This document shows positions 1 through 5,684 of a stretch of 9,827 bases of DNA, one piece after another (the first letter of the stretch is position 1; the number at the start of each line of letters is the position of its first letter). This stretch comes from Acholeplasmatales bacterium (GTDB lineage: Bacteria; Bacillota_I; Bacilli_A; Acholeplasmatales; Anaeroplasmataceae). The notes beneath the pieces were generated by a model. That model was not told the DNA's origin, searched no databases, and saw only the letters and a program-made list of their open reading frames with translations. The DNA lies in contig JAILGR010000197.1 in the NCBI GenBank assembly GCA_024696565.1, positions 1 through 9,827 of the forward strand, written 5' to 3'. A program made the position numbers and the translations under genes.

Positions 1-281
1 TAATAATCATCACATTCTTTATCATACATTTCACTCAAGATAGAATAAAATGCTGAAGCACTTTTTTTATCTAATTTTATGTCTAAATGTGTTTTTAATT
101 CTTGAATTAAATCTATATTATTTAAATAAATTTCCCTAATTAAAACACTTCTTTCTTTTAATTTTTTACTAAAATCTTCAAAAGATTTTGTTTCAAATAA
201 TTCATCATCAATGGCTAGTTGTCTTTGATGATTTTTTATATATTCATTTTTAAAATAGTCAACAAATAAGCTAAATTCCAT
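1..281 (-). CDS. Hypothetical protein, N-terminal part (runs off left edge)
   Basis: The frame is open for 93 codons from an ATG at 281 to the window edge, so the C-terminus is missing. It was translated by hand and starts MEFSLFVDYFKNEYIK. The start is supported by an AAGGAG ribosome binding site about 5 bases upstream and a TATAAT box further up. The visible part is hydrophilic, rich in Lys, Glu, Asp, Leu and Ile, and looks largely alpha-helical. It has no signal peptide, membrane segment or metal-binding motif. I do not recognise the family. It could be the helical input module of a longer signalling protein, but nothing visible proves that. It is transcribed in the same direction as the zinc-ribbon gene but separated from it by a terminator, so it is probably its own unit. 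Confidence 0.75.
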   Translation of the reverse strand, partial: MEFSLFVDYFKNEYIKNHQRQLAIDDELFETKSFEDFSKKLKERSVLIREIYLNNIDLIQELKTHLDIKLDKKSASAFYSILSEMYDKECDDY

Positions 282-312
282 AATGACTCCTTTATCTTAT
301 AATTTTGATAAT

Positions 313-341
313 ATTATATACTATTTTTAGAAAAATAGGAA
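313..341 (-). promoter_or_regulatory. Promoter of the left-edge gene, with an inverted repeat in its spacer
   Basis: On the minus strand a perfect TATAAT (318-313) lies about 32 bases upstream of the ATG at 281. The -35 position 17 bases further up (341-336) reads TTCCTA, a poor match. The spacer is filled by an inverted repeat at 321-338, CTATTTTT-AG-AAAAATAG, with 8-base arms and a 2-base centre. It reaches the -35 element and is a plausible operator. The -10 box is clear; the operator role is inference. Confidence 0.5.
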
Positions 342-374
342 TGTTTTATAGTCATGTAATTAAATAGCAAGACC

Positions 375-404
375 AAAGAAAAAGGGAATTGTTTGGCAAT
401 TCCC
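375..404 (-). terminator. Rho-independent terminator of the zinc-ribbon gene
   Basis: GGGAATTG at 384-391 pairs with CAATTCCC at 397-404 around a 5-base loop. The stem can extend by A-T pairs to 10. On the minus strand it is followed by TTTTTCTTT, and it starts about 10 bases past the stop codon at 414-416. Confidence 0.85.
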
Positions 405-413
405 TTATTTGAA

Positions 414-2078
414 TTAACGATTCATGTTTAATTCTTTATCAATATTGAATAGTCTTGTTTTGAACTTTTCAATCTTATCCTCAATAGGATTTAATCTTGA
501 AGCAAGTTCACGCTTCTTTGTTACAATTTGCTTTCTAACCTTAGTTAAATCGTCCATATGCTTAGCACGTTCTTTATTAGATAAAGTAGGATTATCCTTT
601 AATACTTGTAAACGAATTGCTTCAGCTTCTAAGCCTTTTAATTCATTTAATTCAGCCATTTTTAATTTAGAGTTTTCAAGTTCGAAAATCTCATGGTCTA
701 ATCTTTGTCTTTCTTCTAATAACTTAGCCTTTTCTTCTTGGTGAGTTTCCCAATACTTTTCATTCTTAAGTTTTTGATCAACTCTATCACGCTTACGAAT
801 ATCAACGAATTTATCATCAAGTTTTCTCTTCGCTGCAGTGATACGCTCTAGACGTATATTTTGTTCTGACATAGAACATTTAACAGATTCTTTAATCTTA
901 GTACCTGATACTTTATGACCACAATTACGAATAATTGCTTCATGCATTTTTACAATATTTGATAAAATGGCTGTAACGGTACCATGCTTTTTAGCAACGT
1001 CCATTAAATAATCCCATGCATTAATACATGCATCTTGTGTAGCTACGAATTTTGCATATGCTGGATCTGTTTGAGTTTCTGCTTTCTTACCGAAGGCTTG
1101 AATACCTGCCTTTGATACTGCAGTAACTACAGCACTTACGTTAGATGCTAATTTATCTTCATAAGCGACCATGTCAACACCAAATGTTTGGTTTGCCAAA
1201 CGTAAAATTGGGTCAACAATGTCGATTGTTTCCTTTACTTTAGCAAAATTTTCATCTGTAGGTTGTCTTTTGAATTCCATCGAACTTCTTAAAACATACG
1301 CAACCATAGAGTCGATTACGTTTTGTCTTACTGTAAATTGGTAGTCTTCAAAATCTGCCTCACCTGCGTTTTGTAAAGCCGTATTCCAACAATTGATACA
1401 TTCCTTAAAACGGAAATTACTTGGTGTAGTTTGTTTACCTGCACAGTTTCCTTTCATAATCCATGCATCGGAGTTAGTAGCGTCAAGCTCAATTACACGG
1501 TTTGCATAATTTTCAGCATCTACATAATTTTCTGAATCATACGCATTTTGAGAAAGTATAAATAAATTCTCAATCATTTGAGCTGTACCAACACCTACAG
1601 TATTAACTACTTCTGGCTTTACAGCTGGTGCTGTTTTCTTTGGCATAACTGCTGCTGCTGGTTTTTGAGGAGTTGAAGTTGGTTTCATTACTACAACTTT
1701 CTTTACAGGAGCAGGTTGGCCGTGTCCTGGTTTAGCAGAACTTGGTTCTGTAACCGGAGGTTTTTTGACTTGCGAAATAATCGATTTCGCAGTCTTTGAA
1801 TCATTGGTTGAAGCACTCGCGGGTTTACCTACAACGACCTTACGAACAATCGTAGGTCCTTTTGGTTGCATTACCGGTGTTTCATCCTCATACGATTCGT
1901 TTGCTGGTGCTTTTCTTACTTGTGTTTCACTTTTACTGCTCGGCTCATCTGGTACTTCCACGAACATTCCTCGTGCTTCTTCAATAGTGTACTTTGCTCC
2001 ACAAACCTGGCATTCGAACATACCGGCAAGCTTGACAAAGTCGGATTCGCCACACAAATCACAAACTATCTTTTTCAT
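414..2078 (-). CDS. Zinc-ribbon protein with TPR-like segment and C-terminal coiled coil
   Basis: This is a 554-residue protein. The ATG at 2078 follows an AGAAGGAG site 7 bases upstream. Residues 1-30 form a zinc ribbon with Cys6, Cys9, Cys23 and Cys26 (CDLC and CQVC knuckles), the usual four-cysteine zinc site. Residues 40-160 are a low-complexity Pro/Lys/Ala/Val/Thr linker carrying a repeated element (IVRKVVVGKP at 77-86, PVKKVVVMKP at 124-133). Residues 164-240 resemble a TPR hairpin, and 405-550 are a highly charged coiled coil. There is no signal peptide or membrane segment, so it is probably cytoplasmic. I cannot assign a function; the parts suggest a scaffold or nucleic-acid or protein-binding role. 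Hand counts of two 60-base blocks give about 39% GC, against 22-30% in two proA blocks, and CGT codons for Arg recur. This suggests high expression or a different history. It is transcribed alone, with its own promoter, long leader and terminator. Confidence 0.9.
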   Translation of the reverse strand: MKKIVCDLCGESDFVKLAGMFECQVCGAKYTIEEARGMFVEVPDEPSSKSETQVRKAPANESYEDETPVMQPKGPTIVRKVVVGKPASASTNDSKTAKSIISQVKKPPVTEPSSAKPGHGQPAPVKKVVVMKPTSTPQKPAAAVMPKKTAPAVKPEVVNTVGVGTAQMIENLFILSQNAYDSENYVDAENYANRVIELDATNSDAWIMKGNCAGKQTTPSNFRFKECINCWNTALQNAGEADFEDYQFTVRQNVIDSMVAYVLRSSMEFKRQPTDENFAKVKETIDIVDPILRLANQTFGVDMVAYEDKLASNVSAVVTAVSKAGIQAFGKKAETQTDPAYAKFVATQDACINAWDYLMDVAKKHGTVTAILSNIVKMHEAIIRNCGHKVSGTKIKESVKCSMSEQNIRLERITAAKRKLDDKFVDIRKRDRVDQKLKNEKYWETHQEEKAKLLEERQRLDHEIFELENSKLKMAELNELKGLEAEAIRLQVLKDNPTLSNKERAKHMDDLTKVRKQIVTKKRELASRLNPIEDKIEKFKTRLFNIDKELNMNR

Positions 2079-2388
2079 CGGTTTTCTCCTTCTATTAATT
2101 TTTTTGTTTTGTTTTTTTACTCTTCCGCGGCAGTTTATCCCTAGTATTTTGGTCAGGAGTAAGTTTTTTTAATTTAAGAATAACTAGTACTGCAAAATGG
2201 GCAATATCACGTTGACTAACTAGTTCAAGCACCAACTATAGTTAGTACGCTTATTATTAATTAAGTTTGCGTTTGCAGACTTGTGATATATAATCACGCG
2301 TTATTATGTAGGGACTGCAATTTGTATTTATAATACAATATTTATTGTAATTAGGGCGCATTAAAGAATATGCGTACAACTACAATTA
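2079..2388 (-). promoter_or_regulatory. Long structured 5' leader of the zinc-ribbon gene (candidate regulatory RNA)
   Basis: The best promoter upstream of the zinc-ribbon gene predicts transcription from about 2387, leaving a leader of about 310 bases. Several inverted repeats are visible. CGCAT at 2357-2361 pairs with ATGCG at 2370-2374. TTGTATT/AATACAA (2322-2328, 2332-2338) and TACAATA/TATTGTA (2334-2340, 2343-2349) overlap, so they cannot form together. GTGAT/ATCAC lies at 2283-2287 and 2293-2297. A 15-pair hairpin spans 2209-2250 with two 2-base bulges, built on ACTAACTA/TAGTTAGT. TTACTC/GAGTAA (2117-2122, 2157-2162) encloses a GC-richer segment containing CCGCGG. I could not match it to a riboswitch or T-box consensus I know. 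The alternative is an untranslated region without regulation. Confidence 0.45.
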
Positions 2389-2393
2389 ACATT

Positions 2394-2422
2394 ATTATAC
2401 CTTATTATGAAAACCTTTTCAA
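2394..2422 (-). promoter_or_regulatory. Strong sigma-70-type promoter for the zinc-ribbon gene
   Basis: On the minus strand TTGAAA (2422-2417) is separated by exactly 17 bases from a perfect TATAAT (2399-2394), an 11 of 12 consensus match. No comparable promoter lies closer to the ATG at 2078. The stretch 2423-2481, between this promoter and the next terminator, is AT-rich and holds nothing I can identify. Confidence 0.75.
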
Positions 2423-2481
2423 TACTTTTTTATTTAGTCATATTTTTAATAAAAACAATAATTTGAAATAACATTATTATT

Positions 2482-2514
2482 ACAAAGAAAAAACAGGCTT
2501 TTACATAGCCTGTT
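2482..2514 (-). terminator. Terminator overlapping the end of the GT8-PlsC gene
   Basis: AACAGGCT (2492-2499) pairs with AGCCTGTT (2507-2514), an 8-pair stem followed on the minus strand by TTTTTTCTTT. The TAA stop of the fusion gene (2501-2503) lies in the 7-base loop, so the last codons form one side of the stem. Confidence 0.85.
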
Positions 2515-4297
2515 GTGAATAAACTAATTTTTGTTGATAGATTCTTTCATAAATTTCTTTCCAAACTCTATAATTTTCTTCCATCATATAGCTTATTTTT
2601 TCTTGATTATTACCAATAGCATTAGGTTTTATTGGTTTCCCAATATGAATTGTATATTCTTGAACCATAAAGCCATCTTTTCCTACAATATCAGAATCTT
2701 TCATTGTAATAAAGCATGGTACTACTGGCACATCTGCTTTAACAGCAAATTGGAATGCACCCTTTTGAAGTGGTTTTGGCTTCTTATAGTTCCACCACAT
2801 ACTTTGTTCTGGATATACTAATACTAAATTACCTTTTTGTAATAATTTATTAGTAGATCTCATAAATTGTTGCATAGCCTTTTGATTAGAAGCTAAAGGT
2901 AGGGTATAACAATTTCTCATTAAGAATCCATAAAAGCCAGGGAAACTTGTATAATTTCCTTCACGAATTACACGGTAAAATCTTTTCTTTCTTCTTTCTT
3001 TACCCTTAGTAATACTTGCTTCATAAGCCACTTGAATCGCAAATGAATCAAAAGCATTAAAGTGGTTACAAGTTAAAATGGCACCTGTTTCTAGATTCTT
3101 AAGGTTTTCAATACCTTCAATATCCTTAATAATCATTTGTTTTTCACGAATAATCTTATTTAAGAATCTTCTAGCAATAAAATATGCAAATTTAGTTTTC
3201 ATCTTAGAAGAAACTTTTTCTTTTAAATAATCAACCTCACCTGGTTTAATTTCACGGCTTGGTGGATCTTGTTCAACATCTTCAGAAAATCTACCAGTTA
3301 ATTCATAATCACGAATCTTTTTCATGATTCTTAGTCTATCAATTGAATGGATAGCAATCTTGTTTTCTTCTTTTAATTTTAAATAAGAATCTTCTCTTAA
3401 TGTTTCAGCTAAAGCTAATTCTTCTAATTTTTTAGATGCTTCCATATCTTTTTTAACTTGTTCTTCTGTATAGTTATTTAAGATATTTAATATTTCACCA
3501 TAAGATGGAGTCATTTTACAATATTTCCAGAAATATTTAGCTAAAGGTGCATCAGCAATATGCCATGGCTTACCCCACATAATATAATGAATCATATTAA
3601 TTTCATTATCTTTATATGGAATAGTTCCATAAATTTCTGTGTTCCAGCTATTATGAATCCATTTAACTTTATTGTTACAAATTACATTTAAGTAATCTTC
3701 ATCTTGAGTAACTGTAAAACGATATACGCCAAGTAAATTAATAAATTGATCTAATACACAATCTTCACGGAATAATTTAGAATTGATTAATAATAAGCCC
3801 GCGTTAAAGAATTCATCTCTTTTAACACCACAAACCTCTTCTACATAATCACCAAATACTTTAGATTGAAGCATGGCTTGTTCATTACAAGCTCCTACAT
3901 AATTATTCTCTAAATCATGTTCATAGAATTTAGAAATATCTCCTAAAACAATTGTATCTGAATCGATATAAATTGCCTTATCATATTCATTAAACATTTC
4001 AGCTATAAAAAATCTAAAATATGTTGTCTTGTTATAGTAATCTCTAACAGGCAATCTAGATTCAATAGATTCATAATATTTATTTACATCAACATATTCA
4101 ACAGTGAAATTATCTTTTTTAACACTCTTAAATTTCTTTTTAGTTTCTTCTTTAATATCTGTGTTTAGGATGTATGCTTTATAATTATAATCATTAGAAG
4201 CATTTTCCATAATTGACTTTAAAGTAACCATTGTAAACTTTACATATTTGTCATCACAGGCAAAGAAAATAGGTATTATTCCTTTTTTATTTTTCAT
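2501..4297 (-). CDS. Fusion protein: GT8-type glycosyltransferase plus PlsC-type acyltransferase
   Basis: This is a 598-residue protein from the ATG at 4297, chosen because AAGGAGG lies 9 bases upstream and a near-consensus promoter places the transcript start near 4322. The longer frame to 4357 would start inside the -35 box. Residues 6-260 match glycosyltransferase family 8: the metal-binding DSD motif in YIDSDTIVLGD (Asp112, Asp114), NAGLLLIN at 165-172, and the C-terminal HYIMWGKPW (His237 to Trp245). Residues 260-390 are a charged helical linker. Residues 390-598 match the PlsC/LPLAT acyltransferases: NHFNAFD (catalytic pair His412 and Asp417), YPEQS at 495-499 and PVVPCF at 524-529. GT8 enzymes transfer sugars from nucleotide-sugars. 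PlsC enzymes acylate lysophosphatidate or related lipids at the membrane. Both active sites look intact. A glycolipid or acylated-glycan product is plausible, but the acceptor is unknown. No transmembrane helix is obvious. Confidence 0.9.
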   Translation of the reverse strand: MKNKKGIIPIFFACDDKYVKFTMVTLKSIMENASNDYNYKAYILNTDIKEETKKKFKSVKKDNFTVEYVDVNKYYESIESRLPVRDYYNKTTYFRFFIAEMFNEYDKAIYIDSDTIVLGDISKFYEHDLENNYVGACNEQAMLQSKVFGDYVEEVCGVKRDEFFNAGLLLINSKLFREDCVLDQFINLLGVYRFTVTQDEDYLNVICNNKVKWIHNSWNTEIYGTIPYKDNEINMIHYIMWGKPWHIADAPLAKYFWKYCKMTPSYGEILNILNNYTEEQVKKDMEASKKLEELALAETLREDSYLKLKEENKIAIHSIDRLRIMKKIRDYELTGRFSEDVEQDPPSREIKPGEVDYLKEKVSSKMKTKFAYFIARRFLNKIIREKQMIIKDIEGIENLKNLETGAILTCNHFNAFDSFAIQVAYEASITKGKERRKKRFYRVIREGNYTSFPGFYGFLMRNCYTLPLASNQKAMQQFMRSTNKLLQKGNLVLVYPEQSMWWNYKKPKPLQKGAFQFAVKADVPVVPCFITMKDSDIVGKDGFMVQEYTIHIGKPIKPNAIGNNQEKISYMMEENYRVWKEIYERIYQQKLVYSQQAM

Positions 4298-4328
4298 AAA
4301 ATCTAACCTCCTTATTGAAGTCACAAAT

Positions 4329-4357
4329 AATATAAATGTATTTATTATATATGTCAA
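4329..4357 (-). promoter_or_regulatory. Promoter of the GT8-PlsC gene
   Basis: On the minus strand a perfect TTGACA (4357-4352) is followed after 17 bases by TATATT (4334-4329). The predicted start near 4322 gives a leader of about 25 bases containing the AAGGAGG ribosome binding site, which fixes translation at 4297. Confidence 0.85.
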
Positions 4358-4378
4358 TAATCTTGTGCGCTACACCTA

Positions 4379-4437
4379 ATTCTAACCAAATTCTACTATA
4401 GAACTTGAACTCTACTGTGAGTAGAATTTAATTCTAC
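4379..4437. promoter_or_regulatory. Operator-like cluster of six ATTCTAC half-sites
   Basis: Six 7-base half-sites occur in 59 bases: ATTCTAA (4379), ATTCTAC (4390), ATAGAAC (4398, inverted), ACTCTAC (4409), GTAGAAT (4421, inverted) and ATTCTAC (4431). They build palindromes such as TCTACT-GTG-AGTAGA (4411-4425) and GTAGAAT-TTA-ATTCTAC (4421-4437). Starts are mostly 10-12 bases apart, about one helical turn. The cluster lies upstream of both divergent promoters and abuts the poor -35 region of the regulator gene. Binding by that regulator is inference. Confidence 0.6.
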
Positions 4438-4464
4438 CCCCTTTTTTTTACGGGAAAAAGCGTG

Positions 4465-4477
4465 TATAATCTTGGTA
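4465..4477 (+). promoter_or_regulatory. -10 element of the XRE regulator, implying a leaderless transcript
   Basis: A perfect TATAAT (4465-4470) ends six bases before the ATG at 4477, the usual distance to a transcription start. The -35 position 17 bases upstream (4442-4447) is a plain T run. The weak -35 beside the half-site cluster fits a promoter that needs an activator or is autoregulated, but that is inference. Confidence 0.6.
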
Positions 4478-5085
4478 TGAGCGATTTAAAGAAGATAATA
4501 GCTAAGAATTTAACTGAGCTAAGAAAATCAAAAAAATATACACAACAAGATATAGGCGATATGGTTCAATACTCTGATAAAGCCGTTTCAAAATGGGAGA
4601 AAGGAGAATCATTACCTGATATAGATGTTTTATATCAGCTTTGCAACATCTATGGTGTTACCCTAGATTATTTAACCCATGAAGGCTCAATAGAAGATAA
4701 GAAAGATTTCTTAATTCCAAAATCAGAATATAGAAATAAAATCATTATTACAGCCCTATTCTCATCATTCATTTGGATGGCTGTAATAATAGTATATGTT
4801 TATTTAAACAACCCTATGAATAAAGATACTGGAATCAATTTCTGGCCTATTTTCATTTGGGCTATTCCACTAAACTGTGTCTTACTTTGGTTTTTAAACA
4901 TGAAATGGGGTAGAAGATTATGGTTTATAATTATAGCATCTATCTTTGTATGGAGCTTGATTACTTCCTTCTTCGTCCAAATCATGGTTAGTACCAACTA
5001 TGAGAATTTCTGTTGGATGTTATTTTTAATAGGAGTTCCTATTCAAATAGCTTTAGTATTATTAAGTCAACTTAAACATTATTAA
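4477..5085 (+). CDS. Membrane-anchored XRE-family (HTH_3) transcriptional regulator
   Basis: This is a 202-residue protein. Residues 6-66 are a Cro/C1-type helix-turn-helix (IAKNLTELRKSKKYTQQDIG, then the recognition region SDKAVSKWEKGESLPD), ending in LCNIYGVTLDYL, a typical closing segment. Four hydrophobic segments follow at about 89-110, 120-141, 147-170 and 177-198, so the DNA-binding domain should sit on the cytoplasmic face of the membrane. I chose the ATG at 4477 because MSDLKKIIAKNL matches the usual start of such regulators. A GTG at 4462 would put the TATAAT inside the coding region. No ribosome binding site precedes 4477. The gene is divergent from the GT8-PlsC gene and shares the half-site cluster, so self-regulation or control of that gene is likely but unproven. 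The ligand or signal is unknown. Confidence 0.88.
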   Translation: MSDLKKIIAKNLTELRKSKKYTQQDIGDMVQYSDKAVSKWEKGESLPDIDVLYQLCNIYGVTLDYLTHEGSIEDKKDFLIPKSEYRNKIIITALFSSFIWMAVIIVYVYLNNPMNKDTGINFWPIFIWAIPLNCVLLWFLNMKWGRRLWFIIIASIFVWSLITSFFVQIMVSTNYENFCWMLFLIGVPIQIALVLLSQLKHY

Positions 5086-5108
5086 AAGTCCCCTGTGGGA
5101 CTTTTTTT
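5084..5108. terminator. Bidirectional terminator shared by convergent genes
   Basis: AAAAGTCCC (5084-5092) pairs with GGGACTTTT (5097-5105) around CTGT. A T run reaches 5108 on the plus strand; on the minus strand the hairpin is followed by TTTTAATAAT. The hairpin overlaps the TAA of the XRE regulator (5083-5085) and abuts the stop of the opposite gene (5107-5109). Confidence 0.85.
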
Positions 5109-5538
5109 ACGCTTTAACTATTTTATTAGAAACAACTTTAAAACTAAAATTATTCTCCTTTTGTAATGAATCAATTACATGAGAATAATCTTTATTAATC
5201 TTTTTAACTTCATTATGTAAAACTATAGAGATATTCTTAGAATTACATAACTCAATTAAATGATTAAGGTCATTTTTAAATGTATTAACATCTACATTAT
5301 TAATAATATCTCCTTCGCCTAAAGCTAAAAAGATACCATCAAATTCCATCTTATTTATGAATGCTTCTACTAATACAATTGCTTCTTTTACAGTTAAGTT
5401 CTTCTTTGATAAATTATACACATCATACTTTTTATATAATCTAGTTAAGAAATATCCCTTTTCTAAATAATATAGACCATTAGTAATATATTCTCTTAAA
5501 CAATGAGAACAACCTGCAATTAGAATTCTTTTTTTCAT
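5107..5538 (-). CDS. Small conserved-looking protein, possibly degenerate SGNH-hydrolase-like
   Basis: This is a 143-residue protein. The ATG at 5538 is preferred because GAGGTG lies about 6 bases upstream; a GTG at 5547 in the same frame overlaps that site. It begins with a hydrophobic beta strand, MKKRILIAGCSHC, resembling the block I strand of SGNH/GDSL esterases, where the Ser after Gly-x would be the nucleophile (Ser11 in GCS). FLALGEGD at 70-77 sits where the GxND block III would be, with Asn replaced by Gly, and a DxxH (DYSH, 117-120) lies near the end. The protein is shorter than usual SGNH enzymes (about 180-250 residues) and lacks the block III Asn, so activity is doubtful. No signal peptide or membrane helix is clear. 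The Rossmann-like strand pattern could equally belong to another alpha/beta fold. Confidence 0.75.
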   Translation of the reverse strand: MKKRILIAGCSHCLREYITNGLYYLEKGYFLTRLYKKYDVYNLSKKNLTVKEAIVLVEAFINKMEFDGIFLALGEGDIINNVDVNTFKNDLNHLIELCNSKNISIVLHNEVKKINKDYSHVIDSLQKENNFSFKVVSNKIVKA

Positions 5539-5587
5539 AACGAACACCTCACATTTAGAAACTATCTCATCTAGTTTTCAATACCAT

Positions 5588-5614
5588 ATTATACCAATTA
5601 TAAAAACTTGTCAA
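5588..5614 (-). promoter_or_regulatory. Promoter of the small SGNH-like gene
   Basis: On the minus strand a perfect TTGACA (5614-5609) and a perfect TATAAT (5593-5588) are separated by 15 bases, shorter than ideal. A TGG before the -10 box makes an extended -10, which can offset the short spacer. The implied leader is about 43 bases. Confidence 0.65.
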
Positions 5615-5633
5615 CCATTTTTGTTATATTTTG

Positions 5634-5662
5634 TTGTAATTTTATTAGACACGTGATAAAAT
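5634..5662 (+). promoter_or_regulatory. Promoter of the DUF1836 gene
   Basis: TTGTAA (5634-5639), a 17-base spacer and TAAAAT (5657-5662) are preceded by TGA, forming an extended -10. Transcription would start near 5669, just before the CGGAGG ribosome binding site at 5671-5676. It lies back to back with the minus-strand promoter at 5588-5614. Confidence 0.6.
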
Positions 5663-5684
5663 TTAAGAAACGGAGGATTCTTTT

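Noticed and set aside
2125..2142. T-box-like string AGGG...CCGCGG on the minus strand
   Set aside because: The required TGGNACC core of the T-box bulge is absent, and the downstream gene is not an aminoacyl-tRNA or amino acid gene.
2289..2294. Plus-strand TATAAT in the leader region as a promoter for an antisense or small RNA
   Set aside because: The -35 match is poor (TTGCGT at 16 bases), the TATAAT is half of a hairpin, and no gene or clear terminator follows on that strand.
2351..2392. A 13-codon leader peptide (ATG at 2392) in the zinc-ribbon leader
   Set aside because: The ATG directly follows the -10 box and would be upstream of the transcription start, and it has no ribosome binding site.
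4298..4357. A 20-codon N-terminal extension of the GT8-PlsC protein
   Set aside because: Its start falls in the TTGACA box, it would precede the predicted transcript start near 4322, and AAGGAGG sits ideally before the ATG at 4297.
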